DNA of 64,000 nt from Azorinus chamasolen. Its lineage: Eukaryota > Mollusca > Bivalvia > Cardiida > Solecurtidae. The stretch spans positions 64,628,879 to 64,692,878 of the forward strand of contig OY755236.1 of NCBI GenBank assembly GCA_963576725.1, read 5' to 3'. Position numbers and translations under genes: made by a program. Below the pieces are notes generated by a model. It ran no database searches. It had not been told where the DNA came from and saw only the letters and a program-made list of their open reading frames with translations. Shown here one piece after another: positions 1-13,900 of the stretch (position 1 is its first letter; the number at the start of each line of letters is the position of its first letter).

Positions 1-1492
1 CATTCGAAAACAGTTTGGATAAAGATGAGACGCTGAGTAACCCGTGCCTCATCAGGATCCAAACTGATATAACACGTCAATAGTTTCTTATCAGTTATAA
101 CACATCGAAAGTAAGTAGACGTTGTAGTAGTTCAAGCAGACATGATGAGTTCTACAGCTGGCTAAGAGTTGATAAATGTCGACTAGATGCGAGGTGCTTT
201 ATCAAATCATAAAACCAAGTTCTAGACTACAAAAAGACTAATATCACATTATAGCTCTACCACAGGGGACAGTCGCATGTAACCTGTAAGTGCTCAATTA
301 AGATTTATCTCATTCCAGAATACCACGCATGTAAGTACATTCGTTATCAAAGGCGAATGTCTACAACAGGCTGAATCCGACTTATACCGGGAAACAGGCG
401 ACACATGTTGCATCCAGACGAGACACGCCTGGTAACATGGTGTTTTAGCAGGATTCAAACTATTTGTCACTCAATAGTTTTGTAAAGAAACTGGAGAAAA
501 CTCCAGTTGGAAACGTGAAGCAGACAAAAATCTTCACAGACAAAATTCATTTGACAGTGACATGATACACTGTAAACCAAAATATCCAGTACTTTACATG
601 CGTGTAATTTCTTTTGAGAGACAATAAGTTGATGCCAATCTTGTAACACCTTAGAAATAGACATATCTTTCGCGGGCAAATAATTATTCTACTGTATATT
701 TAAACGTAGAATTTTGTTCAATTTCTTTTCAAAAACATAATGAAATTGTTACACAGTTTGGATCCTGGTGATGTGCCGAGTTACTCTTCGTTTCATCTAG
801 ATCCATATGGGATATGATCAAAGGTTATCAAGAATAGAAAAAACACACACACACGTTAGATTGGGAGAGCAACTGTTAAAGCTATAAATACTAACAGTCT
901 TTATCATGCTGAACGGTTTTCTCCGAGCTAAATTTATTCTTCATTTCTTAAACTTTTTTCCATTCTTGTAAAATTAATTTCATACAGGTTGTCAAACAAT
1001 TCGACCATGCATGGTGAGAATATATACATCGATCTACCTGATAGAGACCCGCTAGGATCTGACGGTCCTGATCATGATCTGCTCTGTTCGCTTATGGATT
1101 ATATCTGATTCTGCAGATTCGGGCCAGAATAACCCGTGTCCATATACCATTACAAACAATTAGGTCATTACCTCCTGTATGAGCTGTCTGATCAGAGTCT
1201 GCTCATTTTGCCAATGGCATTATTTAGGTCTGATTCTAAAGTTTCTGCCAAGCCAAAAATCCCTGTGTCCGTTTACCGTTACAAAATTTCAGCTAATAAA
1301 TATTCATAGAGTTATTATTTATTTCATTAATATTCATGAGGTAAAAGGTTAATGCAAACACGCCTATTCATCGATTCGCCCTTGGCGTGCTTCAGGTCAA
1401 CGAGTTCTCCGATACTCAACCTCAAAATATAATAAAACAAATAAGTGTTTTGCTCACGTGTAGAATCAACTGTGTTATTCATCAGCACTATA

Positions 1493-1696
1493 CAGTAAAA
1501 CCCCGCTAATGCGACCACTTAAAAGAGGTATAATTCTGGGTGCTACATGCAGGTGGTAGCTAAATGCATGACAAAGTAATGCAGAAAGCTCCTAGAGGAG
1601 CTTTCTGCATTACTTTTGTACTGCATTAAGCAACCACCTGCTTATAAAGACACACATATTTATTTATTAAGTGGTCGCATTAGAGGAGTTCTACTG
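1493..1696. mobile_element. Pogo-like (Tc1/mariner) MITE, 204 bp
   Basis: Ends CAGTAAAACCCCGCTAATGC and a matching inverted right end CTACTG, flanked by TA on both sides (1491-1492, 1697-1698). The centre is a palindrome around CTCCTAGAGGAG. There is no coding capacity. The CAGT-AAACC terminus and TA duplication are typical of pogo/Tigger-type non-autonomous elements (family knowledge). Confidence 0.8.
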
Positions 1697-1721
1697 TACT
1701 TGCGAATTTATGATCACCAAT

Positions 1722-1786
1722 GCAAACAGTTTGGATCCAGATGAGACACGAGGCATTTCGGTGACTCATCTGGATCCATAAGTTTT
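1722..1786. repeat. Family B palindrome
   Basis: GCAAACAGTTTGGATCCAGA and CATCTGGATCCATAAG surround a decayed centre (ACACGAGGCATTTCGGTGAC). It starts 26 bp after a pogo-like MITE. Confidence 0.75.
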
Positions 1787-2626
1787 ACACGCTGACACTT
1801 TTTTTAAAAAATGGAAGAAAAATGCAATGTCAAAATTGAGACAAACGGCAATACTAGCAGACGACAAGTTCTTAGCAGGTTTACCAATATGACCCGATCT
1901 GTTCTTCTCTAGAATGTATTGATAACTAAAGTAGTATGGTACAATGATCCGCTCACGCCAAAATGCCATTGGTTTTATATGGCATTGCAGATATTAATTT
2001 CCACGCTTGTCGATTCATATTAATCATTATCCTGGTATTCAATATATAATTGCCATTAACAAATATAAACTGAAAAAAACACTACAGGTTAAACAACTAA
2101 TTGCATAATTAGGATCCAAACTGTAGAACACACGGCCAATACTTTTTCAAGAAATTGAATCAATCGCTTGATGTCCCATATGAAGCAGACATGCGTTTGG
2201 GCGAAGTACATGAAGGCTTCGTTGCAGAATAAGGGACTAAGCTCCTGAAGCAATATAGTTTTGTCGACTGAATGGTTAAATTGGAATTTTACTAATGCTA
2301 ACGCCATTTCCTGCGTGAACAGACAGAAGCATTTTTCTAAAACAAAAGATCGCATGCGGCAATTTAACAATTTCAGCAATTGAAATGTTTCAAAGAATAT
2401 TTAGCAGCCAAATTGATATTGGTTTTCATCTAATCTAATTCCAATTTGTCTTTTATATTTTATTTTGTTGAAGGGTGTTTTAGCTTAACCCTTTCCCAAT
2501 TCTTTATTTAGTCAAAATTTCAATACTTACTGAGTATTCATGGACAAAATAGTTATAATGAAATATGGAAAGTGGAACATTGTAGCCATTTTAGAAACCA
2601 AAGAAACAGATCTATTAAATTCCATT

Positions 2627-3589
2627 AGCAAAAGAGCAGACCCTGATCAGACGGCTCCTCTAGGAGCCATCTGATGTAGGTATGTTCTCTTTGCAATTGC
2701 ATGTAAGTGCGTTTATATGAAAGACACGGTTAGCAAGTGCGTTGTTCAAAATTCATGTAAAGTATAATCGACATCACAAATATTCATTAACAGAATTTTT
2801 TATAATGTCATATGTGCACATGAGTTTTGGTATTGGTAGAAACTGTAGAGTCAGCTAGATCTATTATAATTTCATAATCAAACAGAGCAGAGCTGATCAA
2901 ACGGCTACTACATGAGCCGTCTAATTCGAGTTTACTCTGTTTGCAAAGGTGTAATAATGAATTTGTATGAAGGATAGGGATAACCCTTCACCCCTATTCA
3001 TGTAAGAAATAATGACATCACGAATTTTAAATTGCTGATTATTTGTAATGGCATTAACAAAATGTGAAGGTTTGGTCGTAACAGAAACTGTAGAATCAAA
3101 TATATTATAATGTCATAAGCAACTAGAAGTAACAAAATGAAATGTATTGACAACACGTGTTTTTGCACATTGGTTATTTACACAATAAGCAAACAGGAGC
3201 AGACCCAGATCAGGCGGCTCCCTTTCTGATCTTGCTCTGCTCTGTTTGTAAAGGCGTCAAAGGTCGTCTCTATTAATAATACATACAGGCGAGAAGAAAC
3301 ACTATACAAAGATAAATGTTTTCTCACGACAACCTGTCATACAATATGTTTCCATAATTCCCCTAAGTATTCGGACACCAAATACCGCTCTCCAGCTGTT
3401 TGAAAGGCTCAATAACCCTTTAATCTATGAATATTAATTATAACCATTAGGTTATAGTAGCACAAGAATACAGAAATGTTTGGCCCCCGGTAGAAACTGT
3501 AGAATCATATCTATATTATCTGTATCAAAAGCAAATAATACAGACCTTGATCAGACGGCTCCTCTACTGGGTCTATTCTGTTTGCAAAG
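2627..3589. repeat. Cluster of four family A palindromes
   Basis: Copies at about 2627-2695, 2879-2944, 3189-3249 and 3531-3585, each with GCAAACAGAGCAGAC-like ends and a decayed CTCCTATAGGAG centre. Intervening DNA repeats the family flanks (ATTCATGTAAGAAATAATGA and AGAAACTGTAGAATCA), so this is close-packed copies of one longer element. Confidence 0.72.
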
Positions 3590-4212
3590 GCGTAGAAGGG
3601 CGTATTCACGGAGTAAATGGTTAATTAATGCATTCTGGCACCATTTTTATAACTTCACAGTAGTTACATTTTAACCCATTTATTCCCATATTACTCGTCC
3701 ATATCTTATTTTGGCACGCCTAAAGTTTCATGTTGCTGATAAAAGCCATTGACATAAATAGGTCTTCAGCAAACAGTGTAGACACTGACTCCTTCGGGAG
3801 CCTTCAGATCTGAACAAGATATACGAACATCGATCTTCATGTATCTTGTTCACTTTAAATTCTTTTCAGAGTTATCGTTCTTTTTCAGTATTATGTACAT
3901 TTGTAACTGTCTCAAATTGATCCTATCCCTGTTCAGTATTCATGTAAAAAATGACGACATCATCAATATTTATATGTTAGCTGAAGTTTTATAAATATAA
4001 CATTTTCAAGGTTATTTTTTGCTTTTACAACAACTGTAGAATCAGCTCTATCTTAATGTCAAACGCAAACAGAGCATATCCTGTCTGCTCTGTTTGCAAA
4101 TGCGTGCAATTGCGTTTATATTAAGGAAAGGGTTAAGACTTCTAACTTTTACCGAGCGAAGTAAATTTTGGTCGGTAGTAAATATTCTCTTATCAATAAC
4201 GCAATTAATTTG

Positions 4213-4278
4213 TAAAACAATTTTGTCCTGATGAGACGCCGTGTTACTTGGCGTCTCATCTGGATCCAAACTGTTTGC
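4213..4278. repeat. Family B palindrome
   Basis: Right arm GGCGTCTCATCTGGATCC plus AAACTGTTTGC is intact; the left outer arm is degenerate. Confidence 0.72.
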
Positions 4279-4886
4279 AAAAGCTCTTACGGATTCGCCT
4301 TCAACATGATGTCCATCCATGACGTCATCATAGTACGCCATTGGCTGTTTAGTTGGTTTTGCGACGCATATAGTAGTTTATAAACTGTATGAGCCCATAA
4401 GGAATGTTTTTTGTGGTTCTTTTTGTCTTTGACGCCTTTGCAAACAAAATAGCGCCGTAGGAGCCGTCTGTTCAGCACCTGCCCTGGTTGTTTATGGAAT
4501 TGTATACATATGATTCTACAGTTTCTGCAATTTTCAAAAAAGCATGTTCTCATACGTCACAATAAAATCTTAATTCATGATCTCAATAATTCCTAAATTA
4601 ATATTCATCAGGTCAAAAGTGAAATGAAAACGACAGCAATGCTCTAAATTACTCCCTCTAGAGAAAGGTTGATCACAGTGGCGAACCATTTGTTTACCAA
4701 TTAACTGTTATGGGCAAATTGGCAATTTCATTCGCGAACATTGAACATTGATAAACAAAACTTTTGTGGTGCGTGAAGTATTTAGTGAGTGATATGAAGA
4801 GGCGTGTAGTACATCATCAATCACAATCGTAACTGTTCGGTGGTTTTCGGCATAATCGTACACATCCCCAATGTGTTCCGGTTGCA

Positions 4887-4972
4887 TCAGTCGTACTCCG
4901 ATCCAATAGTGATGCTGATCTCTCCGGGATGGATGAAGGTAGAATGAAACCATTTATTGGTATCAACAACAA
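4887..4972 (-). CDS. Oxygenase gene exon 4: C-terminal strand with His320 and stop
   Basis: This 86-nt coding part of the last exon begins after acceptor CCTCTTTTCAG. With the single T left over from exon 3 it completes a Phe codon. The frame then reads VVDTNKWFHSTFIHPGEISI and TIGSEYD before TGA at 4889-4887. H320 in WFH is the third metal ligand. The longer open frames across this stretch are in other frames and lack similarity to anything I know. No ER-retention tetrapeptide is present at the C-terminus. Confidence 0.86.
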
Positions 4973-7900
4973 CTGAAAAGAGGTTTTTGTGTATACATTG
5001 TACATATGTATATTGAATGAAAAGCAAAGGCAGAAGGCTGAAAAAAATCGGAGGTACACATTATTTAATAATTAATTGGAATGGCGACATCGGCACCAAA
5101 TGTAGCAACAATGGCGAGTATGATGTACATACAATGGACAGCAGACTAGAAATAAGATTTGATTACATGTTTATAATCATCATTGCTTTGGCAGACGTGT
5201 CTGGTCTTAATTCTTGGATAGCACCAATGCTAGGGAAGGGATGATTGTTTCTAGAATTATGAGGTGCAATCATGAGCGTACAAATATACTGTCTAGATCT
5301 GCAACATTATATTATTGATTTTACACACATAATGCCTGATGTGTATATAAATAGTTGCCATGTTTAAACTTTGCATCAGTAAAAAAAGAAAACTAAGATA
5401 AATAAAGCATGGCATTGTTATTGTCGTTATTATCGTTATTATCACCATTGTTATCATTATGCTATAAACATTATTGTTATCTTTTATTATTATCGTTATA
5501 ATGATCATTTTTACCATTATCATTATAATAAACAGTGTTGTTTTATTATCATCAATACAAACACCATTTTTAATTAGTATTGTTATCATCACCTTTCATC
5601 ATTGTATTGTCATGATCGTTAAAATCATCATTGCTGTTATTATCGTTGCAATATTCATTATTTCAGTGTAATTGTTATTATTATCACTGTAATAAACGTT
5701 GTTATAATTATCCTTATGATAATCCGTGTAATTATTATTTGTATCGTTATTATCACTATTATTATTATTATCATCATTATAATCATAGCTGTTATGATTA
5801 ATGATTAATGCTGTAATCATCAGTTATTAATAGTATCATTATAGCTACTACATGTATTGTTAATGTTTAATCAGCATTGTTATCAGTATCACTATAATGT
5901 TATAATCATCATTGTTGTTGTTATTATTATCGTTATAATCATCATTGCAACTATTATCGTTATAATTAGCATTGTTATCGCTATAATAATCAATGTTATT
6001 ATTATTTTATCATTATAATCACTAATGTTATCATTATCATTATAATAATCATCATCAACATGTACATGTACATACATATGTCGCCTTTGTGTACGGTGAC
6101 GTTCATCTCACTACACACGTCCTCACATTCCGGGGAGGGGATGAGGCGCCATGTCTTCTTCCCTACTATCTGGGCTTGCCACGATGGGCGCTGAACAAAG
6201 TCGATCTGCAAACCAAACAGTATTAAACTGATATTTTTTTCTGGCAGAGAGCATCATCGGTACATCTGCACACAACGTTAAATTTGCATTTAGTTTCTTG
6301 GCGTCTAACAAAGGGGACTCCAATGATGAGATGGCGAGTTACCCGGTGTCTCATCTAGATCCAAACTGTTTGCATATTTGTCACTCGTCTGCCGTTTAAC
6401 AATTTACCTCTTTGGTATTTCTATAAGAAACAATAACACCATGAATATAAATCAGGTGTTGATAATGGCATGCCATCTGAATAAAAATTAATCAATGAAT
6501 ATCATATATATTAAAAATGTCATCATTCTAAAGAATCAATGCATATATATAATAAAAATGTCATCTTTCTAAAGCATCAATGAATATCATATATTATAAA
6601 AAATGTCATCTTTCTACATAACCAATGAGTATCATATCTAAAATGTCATCTTTCTAAAGCATCAATGAATACAATATATAATAAAAATGTCATATTTCTA
6701 AAGCATCAATGAATATTATATATAATAAACATGTCATATTTCTAAAGAACCAATGAATATTATATATATAATAAAAATATCATCTTTCTAAAGCATCAAT
6801 GAATTTTATATATAATAAAAATGTCATCTTTCTACATCACCAATGCGTATTATATTAATTTATATATAAAAATGTCATCTTTCTAAAGCATCAAGGACTA
6901 TTGTATATAATAAAAATGTCCTGATGGAAGTTGAACTGTGTGGTAGTAGACATTACAGTAAGTTTATACTTTTCAATTTCTCACACAAATATAAAGCTAA
7001 CCTTGGGAGCTTTCCAGTTACCGCACATCTGGGACAAAGCTTTAACATCACTCATGCCCTCGAGTGGTGTTAAGCCTAATCCCCAGACACAGTGAAAAGA
7101 TCAGTTGGCTGATGAAGTCCATAGTACATGGATGAAAGCTCCCAAGGTTAGCTTTATATTTGTGTGAGAAATTGAAAAGTATAAACTTACTGTAATAAAA
7201 ATGTCATCTTTCTAAAGCATAAAGGAATATTATCTCATCTTTCTGTCACCTATAGAAGCCGTCTGATCTGGATCTACTACGTTTGCAAATGCGTTAAAAC
7301 ACATCTGTAGAATCAGATCTATATTATTTCAAAGCAAATAGATTAGACCCATATCAGACTGCTCCTATAGGAGCCTCTGTTCTTTGTATGCTCTGTTTGC
7401 AAATGCGTGAAAACACGTCTATATGAGGGAAAGAGTGAAAGTAAATTGAGAGTTAAGTACAATACTATCGTAACAAATAGTTTCAGAAACATGAGTATCT
7501 TTCAAAACGGTTGGACCGAGATGGGACACTCGATGTCTCAACATCATTCAAGTTGGTTTACACATGAATAAAACGATTGGTGGGTTTTATTGTGTATTTT
7601 ATATTACTTAGGGAATATATAGAATACTTTTTGTTTGCATGGAGGTATGAAAAAGAAACTTGGTTACAAAGTGTGACCAAGGATCTTTTTATACCTCCAT
7701 GAAAACCAAAAAGATTCCATTTATTACTTATAATACAATACCATTATGAATGTAAGAAAGAAATTGAAAACAATATTTACAAATCGTTTGTTTATTTTCA
7801 ATATTTAATACCGATCCATATAACTGCGGACGAATATAAAGTAGTCCCGGCAAGGCGTAGGCTATTTTTTTTCACGGGGGTATGAAAAAATTAAAGCCAA

Positions 7901-10900
7901 TCACAGCTCACTAGAAGTAATGAAAATAAACAATATTAAATCATTAAAGGTTATGAATGTAGTTTCCATATTATTGCACCGACCATTTGGGAAATCACTG
8001 TGTAAAAATGAAATATTAGTTTAGAAAGTTTTTTTTCGCTTTGTTTTGTTGTTGTTGTTTTTTATGTCAATGACCGGTTGTGTGTGTGTAAGACAGAAAT
8101 AGATAAAATTATAGGTTCCAATACAAATCGATGCTTACATATTTATAAAACCATGTAGAATTTCCTTTCTAACGCAGTGACAACGAGGGCCAAACAGCGT
8201 CAAATTTCAGACATTTAAATGTAATACAACTCCTAAAAATCTATAACATCTGAGAAAATTGTCATTTTCCCTAGAAATATGAGAGGATTTTATTCCCAGT
8301 TTTCGCAAAAATATACTTAGACAATAACATAGTCTAACATAAACTCCGGTGGAAAATCAACACCCAGTGTCCCTGTTATACATTAAAACCCTTTGACAAA
8401 TATTCAGGTAAAATGGCATCATAGATATCAATAAGATAAAGTTGTATAATTGTTTATGAACATAGGAATTTTGGTCACAGCTAGTCAGATTTATATTATT
8501 CCATAAGCAAACATAACAGACCCTGGACAGACAGTTCCTACCGCTAGGAATCATCGTCTGTTCTGCATCTACTCTGTTTGCAAAGGCGTTAAATACGTAT
8601 CATGTCTATGAAGAAGATTTACGATGGATGACAAAATCTTGTCGACACGGATGAACACAATACTATGGATATCCTGTTAATATGTAGGACCTGTCTTGAG
8701 GTTGATCTGGGTCTACACTGGTTATCGAACTGATAATATACAGAGTATGTCTTGTGACTGATCTAAGTCTATATTAGTTATAGAGCTGATAATATGTAGG
8801 ACCCGTCTTGTGGCTGGTCTGGGTCTATACTGGTTATCGCTTATTATATGCATTTCCGCATCACCTTACTCCTGCATTTGTAGTATACAGAAGACGCCAT
8901 CAGTTGTAATGGGCTTGAGATCGAGAGTTGTGGCGATGACACACTGAACAACAACAACAACAGCAACAACGACAATACAATCACAGTTGCCTTCATTTCA
9001 CACTATTTAAAGCGATATCTTAACACATTTCCCATTACTGTCGCCTTTTGATGCCTCTGTAAAAGTCATTTGTTTAAAACATTGTCTTAAACCGAGCATT
9101 GGCTCCATATAAAATGCTCTATTTATCACAGTGGTTTCAAAACATCAAAATATCAATGCAATATTAACTCCTTCGTTGGCTTCCAAATGCTGTCCACTGC
9201 AAATATTATCCTGCGCAAAGAATCTTATTGTTTCATATCGAAACAACTGTTGTAAAAAATACATTTCTATACAAAGAGGCGATGTCGGTTCAAGTGCCAT
9301 TATACTGTATCACCACTTTTCCTTGTGAAAAATTGAAAAGGTCGATTTTTTGTTCAAAGATGATTTTTGAAACACTAGCAAAAAGAGTAATGATGCTCGA
9401 AATTTGTTTTATTTCGGAGACATTAACGAGGTGTCCATTAAATGCAAATGATCTACTGTAACGTGAGCGTCACGTGACGCCTGCGATCGAAGAAAATAAG
9501 CAAAAAAATGACGACTAACAAGAAACGAATGACACGCACAATGAATCCGGTTTCAGAGGAGAATAGAAAAGAACAAGAGAGACAGTGGTTCCTTAACGGG
9601 CGGGGTGCTTGATTTTTTTCTCAATTTGTTGTTTGGTCGCACATGCAAACGACTTGGATCAATATGTGGTCGCATCAGGATCAGGATTGACACTTGGTCA
9701 ATAGGTTTTTTTTCAACAGCTTGGTCGAATTAGAAGTAGTAAAAAATGAACAGATCCAAATTCGCGGAGTCATTATTTTTTCACGATGTAAGGGTTAAGT
9801 GTATAAAGATCTAATGTTTGCCAGTAACCATTTCCCTCTTCAATATTTATGTAACAAATAATGACATCATGAATATTTATTAGCTTTTTTTTTTTATAAA
9901 GTATGATTTTTAATAGAATTTCTTACTTTGAAAAAAAATACCTGTAGATTCAGACCTATATCTGGTCATAAGCAAGCAGAGCAGACACTGATCAGACGGC
10001 TCCTATAGGAGCCGTCTAACCCGGGTGTATTCTGTTTGCAAATGCTTGAAATGGCGTTTATATGAAGGAGATGGTTACGTCGATTCCTCTTATGAGGATC
10101 TACAAAAAGCTCTTGTGGAGAGGGTACGGGCTAATTCTACTCACATGGACGAAGGCCCCGGGCCCGGATCCACCCATGAACATCCAGTCGAGGAAACTGG
10201 ACTCTGAATCATTGGGGAGGAAGTAAGGTTTCTGGTAATGGTGGCGTAACTCTGTCTGCACTGTCGGGTGACAGTTACTCCTGAAATAGATAAGTTAACA
10301 CTGTCTGCACTGTCGGGTGACAGTTACTCCTGAAATAGATAAGTTAACGCTGTCTGCACTGTAGGATGACAGTTACTCCTGAAATAGATAAGTTAACGCT
10401 GTCTGCACTGTCGGGTGACAGTTACTCCTGAAATAGATACATTACCATTTTACTCGATGGATATTCATGTTAGAAATAATAAAAACATGACTATTTGTTA
10501 GGTTCATTTTTTGACAGCATACTTGGCTATGGCAGAAACTGTAGAATCAGATGAATATCATTCCATGCGTAAACAGAACAGTCCCTGATCAGACGGTTCG
10601 TACAGCAGTCGCCCGGTCTGGGTCTACTCTATTTACATAAAACGTAAAAAAGCGTTTCTGTCAGGTAAATGGTTAATAAACAATAGAATTAAGTTAAACC
10701 ACAAATATCGGGCATCTCTGTCTTCAATAGTTTAACCCTCTCTATGTTTATTCAAACGTTCAATACCTACTGCATATTCATGGACAAAACAGTTACATGT
10801 ATAATGAAATATGGAAGTTGGATTATTATAGCCAATTTACAAACCAAAGAAACAGATCTTTCAAAGTCCACTTGCGAACAGAGCAGGTCCTGATCAGACG

Positions 10901-13900
10901 GCTCCTATAGGAGTAGTCTGACCTGGGTCTACTCTGTTTGAAAATGTGTGAAAACACGTTTATAAGAAGGAAATGGTTAATAGCTGTTTAATACCCTTGA
11001 TACTTGACATCTGTAAGTAACAGTAAAATCTCGCTGGTCTGAACATTCAGATACATGTACATGTATCATTATCGGTACGTCAGGCAGGTGGCAGCTTAAT
11101 GTAGGATGAATGTCTTCTTGGAGCGTTCTGTATGATTTTAAACCTGCATAAAGCTGCCATCTTTTTTTTAAAGTTACCATTTTGTCTTACTAATAACTAT
11201 TAACGAGGGTTTACTGTAGTCAAGGACTGGTGTTACATACGTGTAGCAGACTGGTGTTACACACGTCTGGCAGAGTGTTCTTAAAAACTAAAGACTATGT
11301 CCTCGAAAGCGTGTACTTTTGTCACGATATTATCCAGTGTGGCGACCAATCTTTTCCAAAATGTATCACAGTGTGGGGTATAGTCATTCTTTATCAGGAA
11401 AATTACGCCTTCTCAACTGTTTATTCCCTGAACGTAAACTATTCACGGTCTTTTCTGAAACGCATGTATTCAGATTGTGTTTGCATTAACTCTTGAATAT
11501 ACATGTATGAGATAACGCCATCATCAATGATTCAACAGTTGAACTTCGATATCTCGAACTCGGATAACTCGAATTTCGGATAACTCACAGTCCTTACAAA
11601 ACTTACAATACAGAATTGCTATAAATTGTATCGCTACAGATATCTAGAAACAGAAACGGACGTTAATCAACAAAACCAACAATGTTGCCTGTATGGTATT
11701 TCTTTCTGTTAGAGCCATTAAATAAATGCCTTGTGAGTAAGCTAAGAAAGAAAGGTTGCAGTCACCTATTGGAACAGGTATGTACAGTAAAATAAATCCT
11801 TCAACGACCACAGAAAGAGGCATACTTCTGGGTCACAAGGACAGGTGGTAGATAAGTGCATGCGAGTTCTGCATCCCCGTCGTCCGGTATTAACTGCCTG
11901 TTTTAAAGATACCTTAGTTTATTCACGAAGGTGTTGCTTTAGGGAAGTTTTACTGTATGTCGAAGGTTGAGTGTAAGACCAGTAAATACAGCATCTACTT
12001 TTTTATAAGTGTTTAAGAAAAAATTCCAAATATGGTCGAAGTTGATTTTTATATCATTTCCATTAAAAGTGCATTCAGAGTGTCAAACAGTGTAGATCTT
12101 GATGGATACCGTGTTACTCTGCGTCTCATCTCGATCCAAACTGCTTACAAACGTCATCACGAGTTCATCTCATAGATTGTAGTTACGACAGTTTTGCGCT
12201 CAACACTCTGTGTAAGAGACACATCTCATAGATTGTAGTTACGACAGTTTTGCGCTCAACTCTCTGTGTAAGAGACACATCTCATAGATTGTAGTTACGA
12301 CAGTTTTGCGCTCAACTCTCTGTGTAAGAGACAATGTCTACATGTACTTATATTATGCAAATAGACCTATTGTAAAACTTCTGTACAACAATAATTCATA
12401 TGGAATCTTGAAATTGGGACATGGACCACCTGAACTGCAGGACAAACGTTACTCCGAAAGTTCCCATGGGAACTGTCTGATTTGCTTTCATTCCACATTT
12501 AGCAGTCACCTGTGTTAATGCCATCATTGTTTATTCTAAATAGATAAAGAGATGTTCTGCTGTATTCGAAACTAAAATGGCGTGAGTTTAGTATTTTTTT
12601 TATGTCTTGTTTTATAATTGAATTTTTATAATTGAACGCATGTTTAAAACATTCAAAGAATTCGTCTAAAAGGATTTATAAATGACGAAGTAATTAGTAG
12701 CAATTAAACATACAATCATCCTAAAACGTTCTATAAATTTATTGCCTGAAATAGTTGTCAGGAAGTCTGGCAGTGGCATTCGGTACTTTTACGTGATATG
12801 CGGTAGTTGGAGCGAAAACATTGTAACAGTTGGTTGAAATATTGCCTGACAGGTTGAAATTAGCGGTTGATACAATTCGCCGTTACCTGTAATGATAACA
12901 GGTGATACTGTAATCATGATACTATCATATGTCGTGTACGTCAAACAAATTAATCCATTATCTGATTGATATTCATGTAGAACTGTATGAATATAAATTA
13001 ACTGGATCATATATAATGTTATGAACAAGATAAGATTTACTGTGGTTGAAACAGAATCTGATCTAAAGTATTTCATAAACAAACGGGACAGACCCTGATC
13101 AGACAGTGCCAACGGAGCATTCACCCAACTGTTGACGACTCTGTAAAAGTCACTTTGTGAAACCATCGTGATGAATAAAGCATTTGCTCCTATAGGAGCA
13201 AATGCTCTATTTATCAGAATGGTTTCAAACTACAAAATTTAAATTGTTTCCTTTTCTCTAGTTAATGCTCCTTTTCGGTAGATTTATTCAAAGAGGTTGT
13301 ATCTAAAAATAGCCTATGAGGTAATGGGTTAATGCCATAAGACAGTCAAACAGTTTGAATCCTGTCGAGGTGTCGGACTACTCGGCATCTTATTTGGATC
13401 AAGACGGTTTGTAAACGTGATTAGAAATGCGCCCTGCAGCCTGCTAATACATACAACAGGAGATAGAAAGGACAGACTCACAGCGTGAGCCATAACACTG
13501 TCAATATAGAAATACCCAGTCGCTTCATTAAGAGGAGACTCGTACACATTGTAACAAATTAACCAACTATTTGTAAACATGATAAACGTTACATTGGCCA
13601 TATGGTCGGCATCGTGGAAAACACGACACAGAGATATTTGCAAACAATGTAGACCCAGACCATGCAGTCCCGGAGCCTGATCAATATATACACTATTTGT
13701 CGCTCATTAGTGAAGCCGTCTGATCTGGGTCTATTCTGTTTGCAAAGGCGTATTTATGGAGAAAATGGTTAAAATCAGATGGTTGGTTAATGCACGACAA
13801 AGATATTGCAGAAAGCTCCTGTAGGTGTTTCTATTACTGCACCAATCTACCTCCTGGCTCTAACTCTTTCACCGCCAAAAATGTCTTCTGCAAACGTGTT

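Larger units (their letters stand above)
1..4886. other. 3' flank of the oxygenase gene, repeat-rich, no gene seen
   Basis: No protein or RNA gene could be supported. The stretch contains a pogo-like MITE (1493-1696), several palindromic short repeats of families A and B, and the 3' UTR of the oxygenase gene somewhere below 4886. I found no convincing minus-strand AATAAA within the first few hundred bases after the stop. Confidence 0.6.
6206..10144 (-). other. Intron 2 of oxygenase gene
   Basis: 3,939-bp intron with GTGAGT donor and TTTGCAG acceptor. It holds a ~44-bp satellite interrupted by a MITE, family A palindromes (7334-7400, 8507-8581, 9972-10039), a 64-bp foldback near 7642 and a ~57-bp direct repeat near 8690. 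No gene was recognised. Confidence 0.8.

Noticed and set aside
4708..5059. Two 80-codon minus-strand open frames across the last exon
   Set aside because: They overlap exon 4 of the oxygenase in the wrong frames; the third frame matches the JmjC C-terminus and splices in phase.
5293..6077. Ile/Met/Asn-rich open frames on both strands
   Set aside because: They lie in the AT-rich low-complexity tract of intron 3, with no motif and frames open on both strands.
9972..10039. Family A and B palindromes as transcription terminators
   Set aside because: They are dispersed in both orientations, including inside introns, and have conserved repeat flanks; this is repeat behaviour in a eukaryotic genome.
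12789..13166. 125-codon minus-strand open frame
   Set aside because: No recognisable motif; its N-terminal part runs into a family C repeat and it lies within intron 1.
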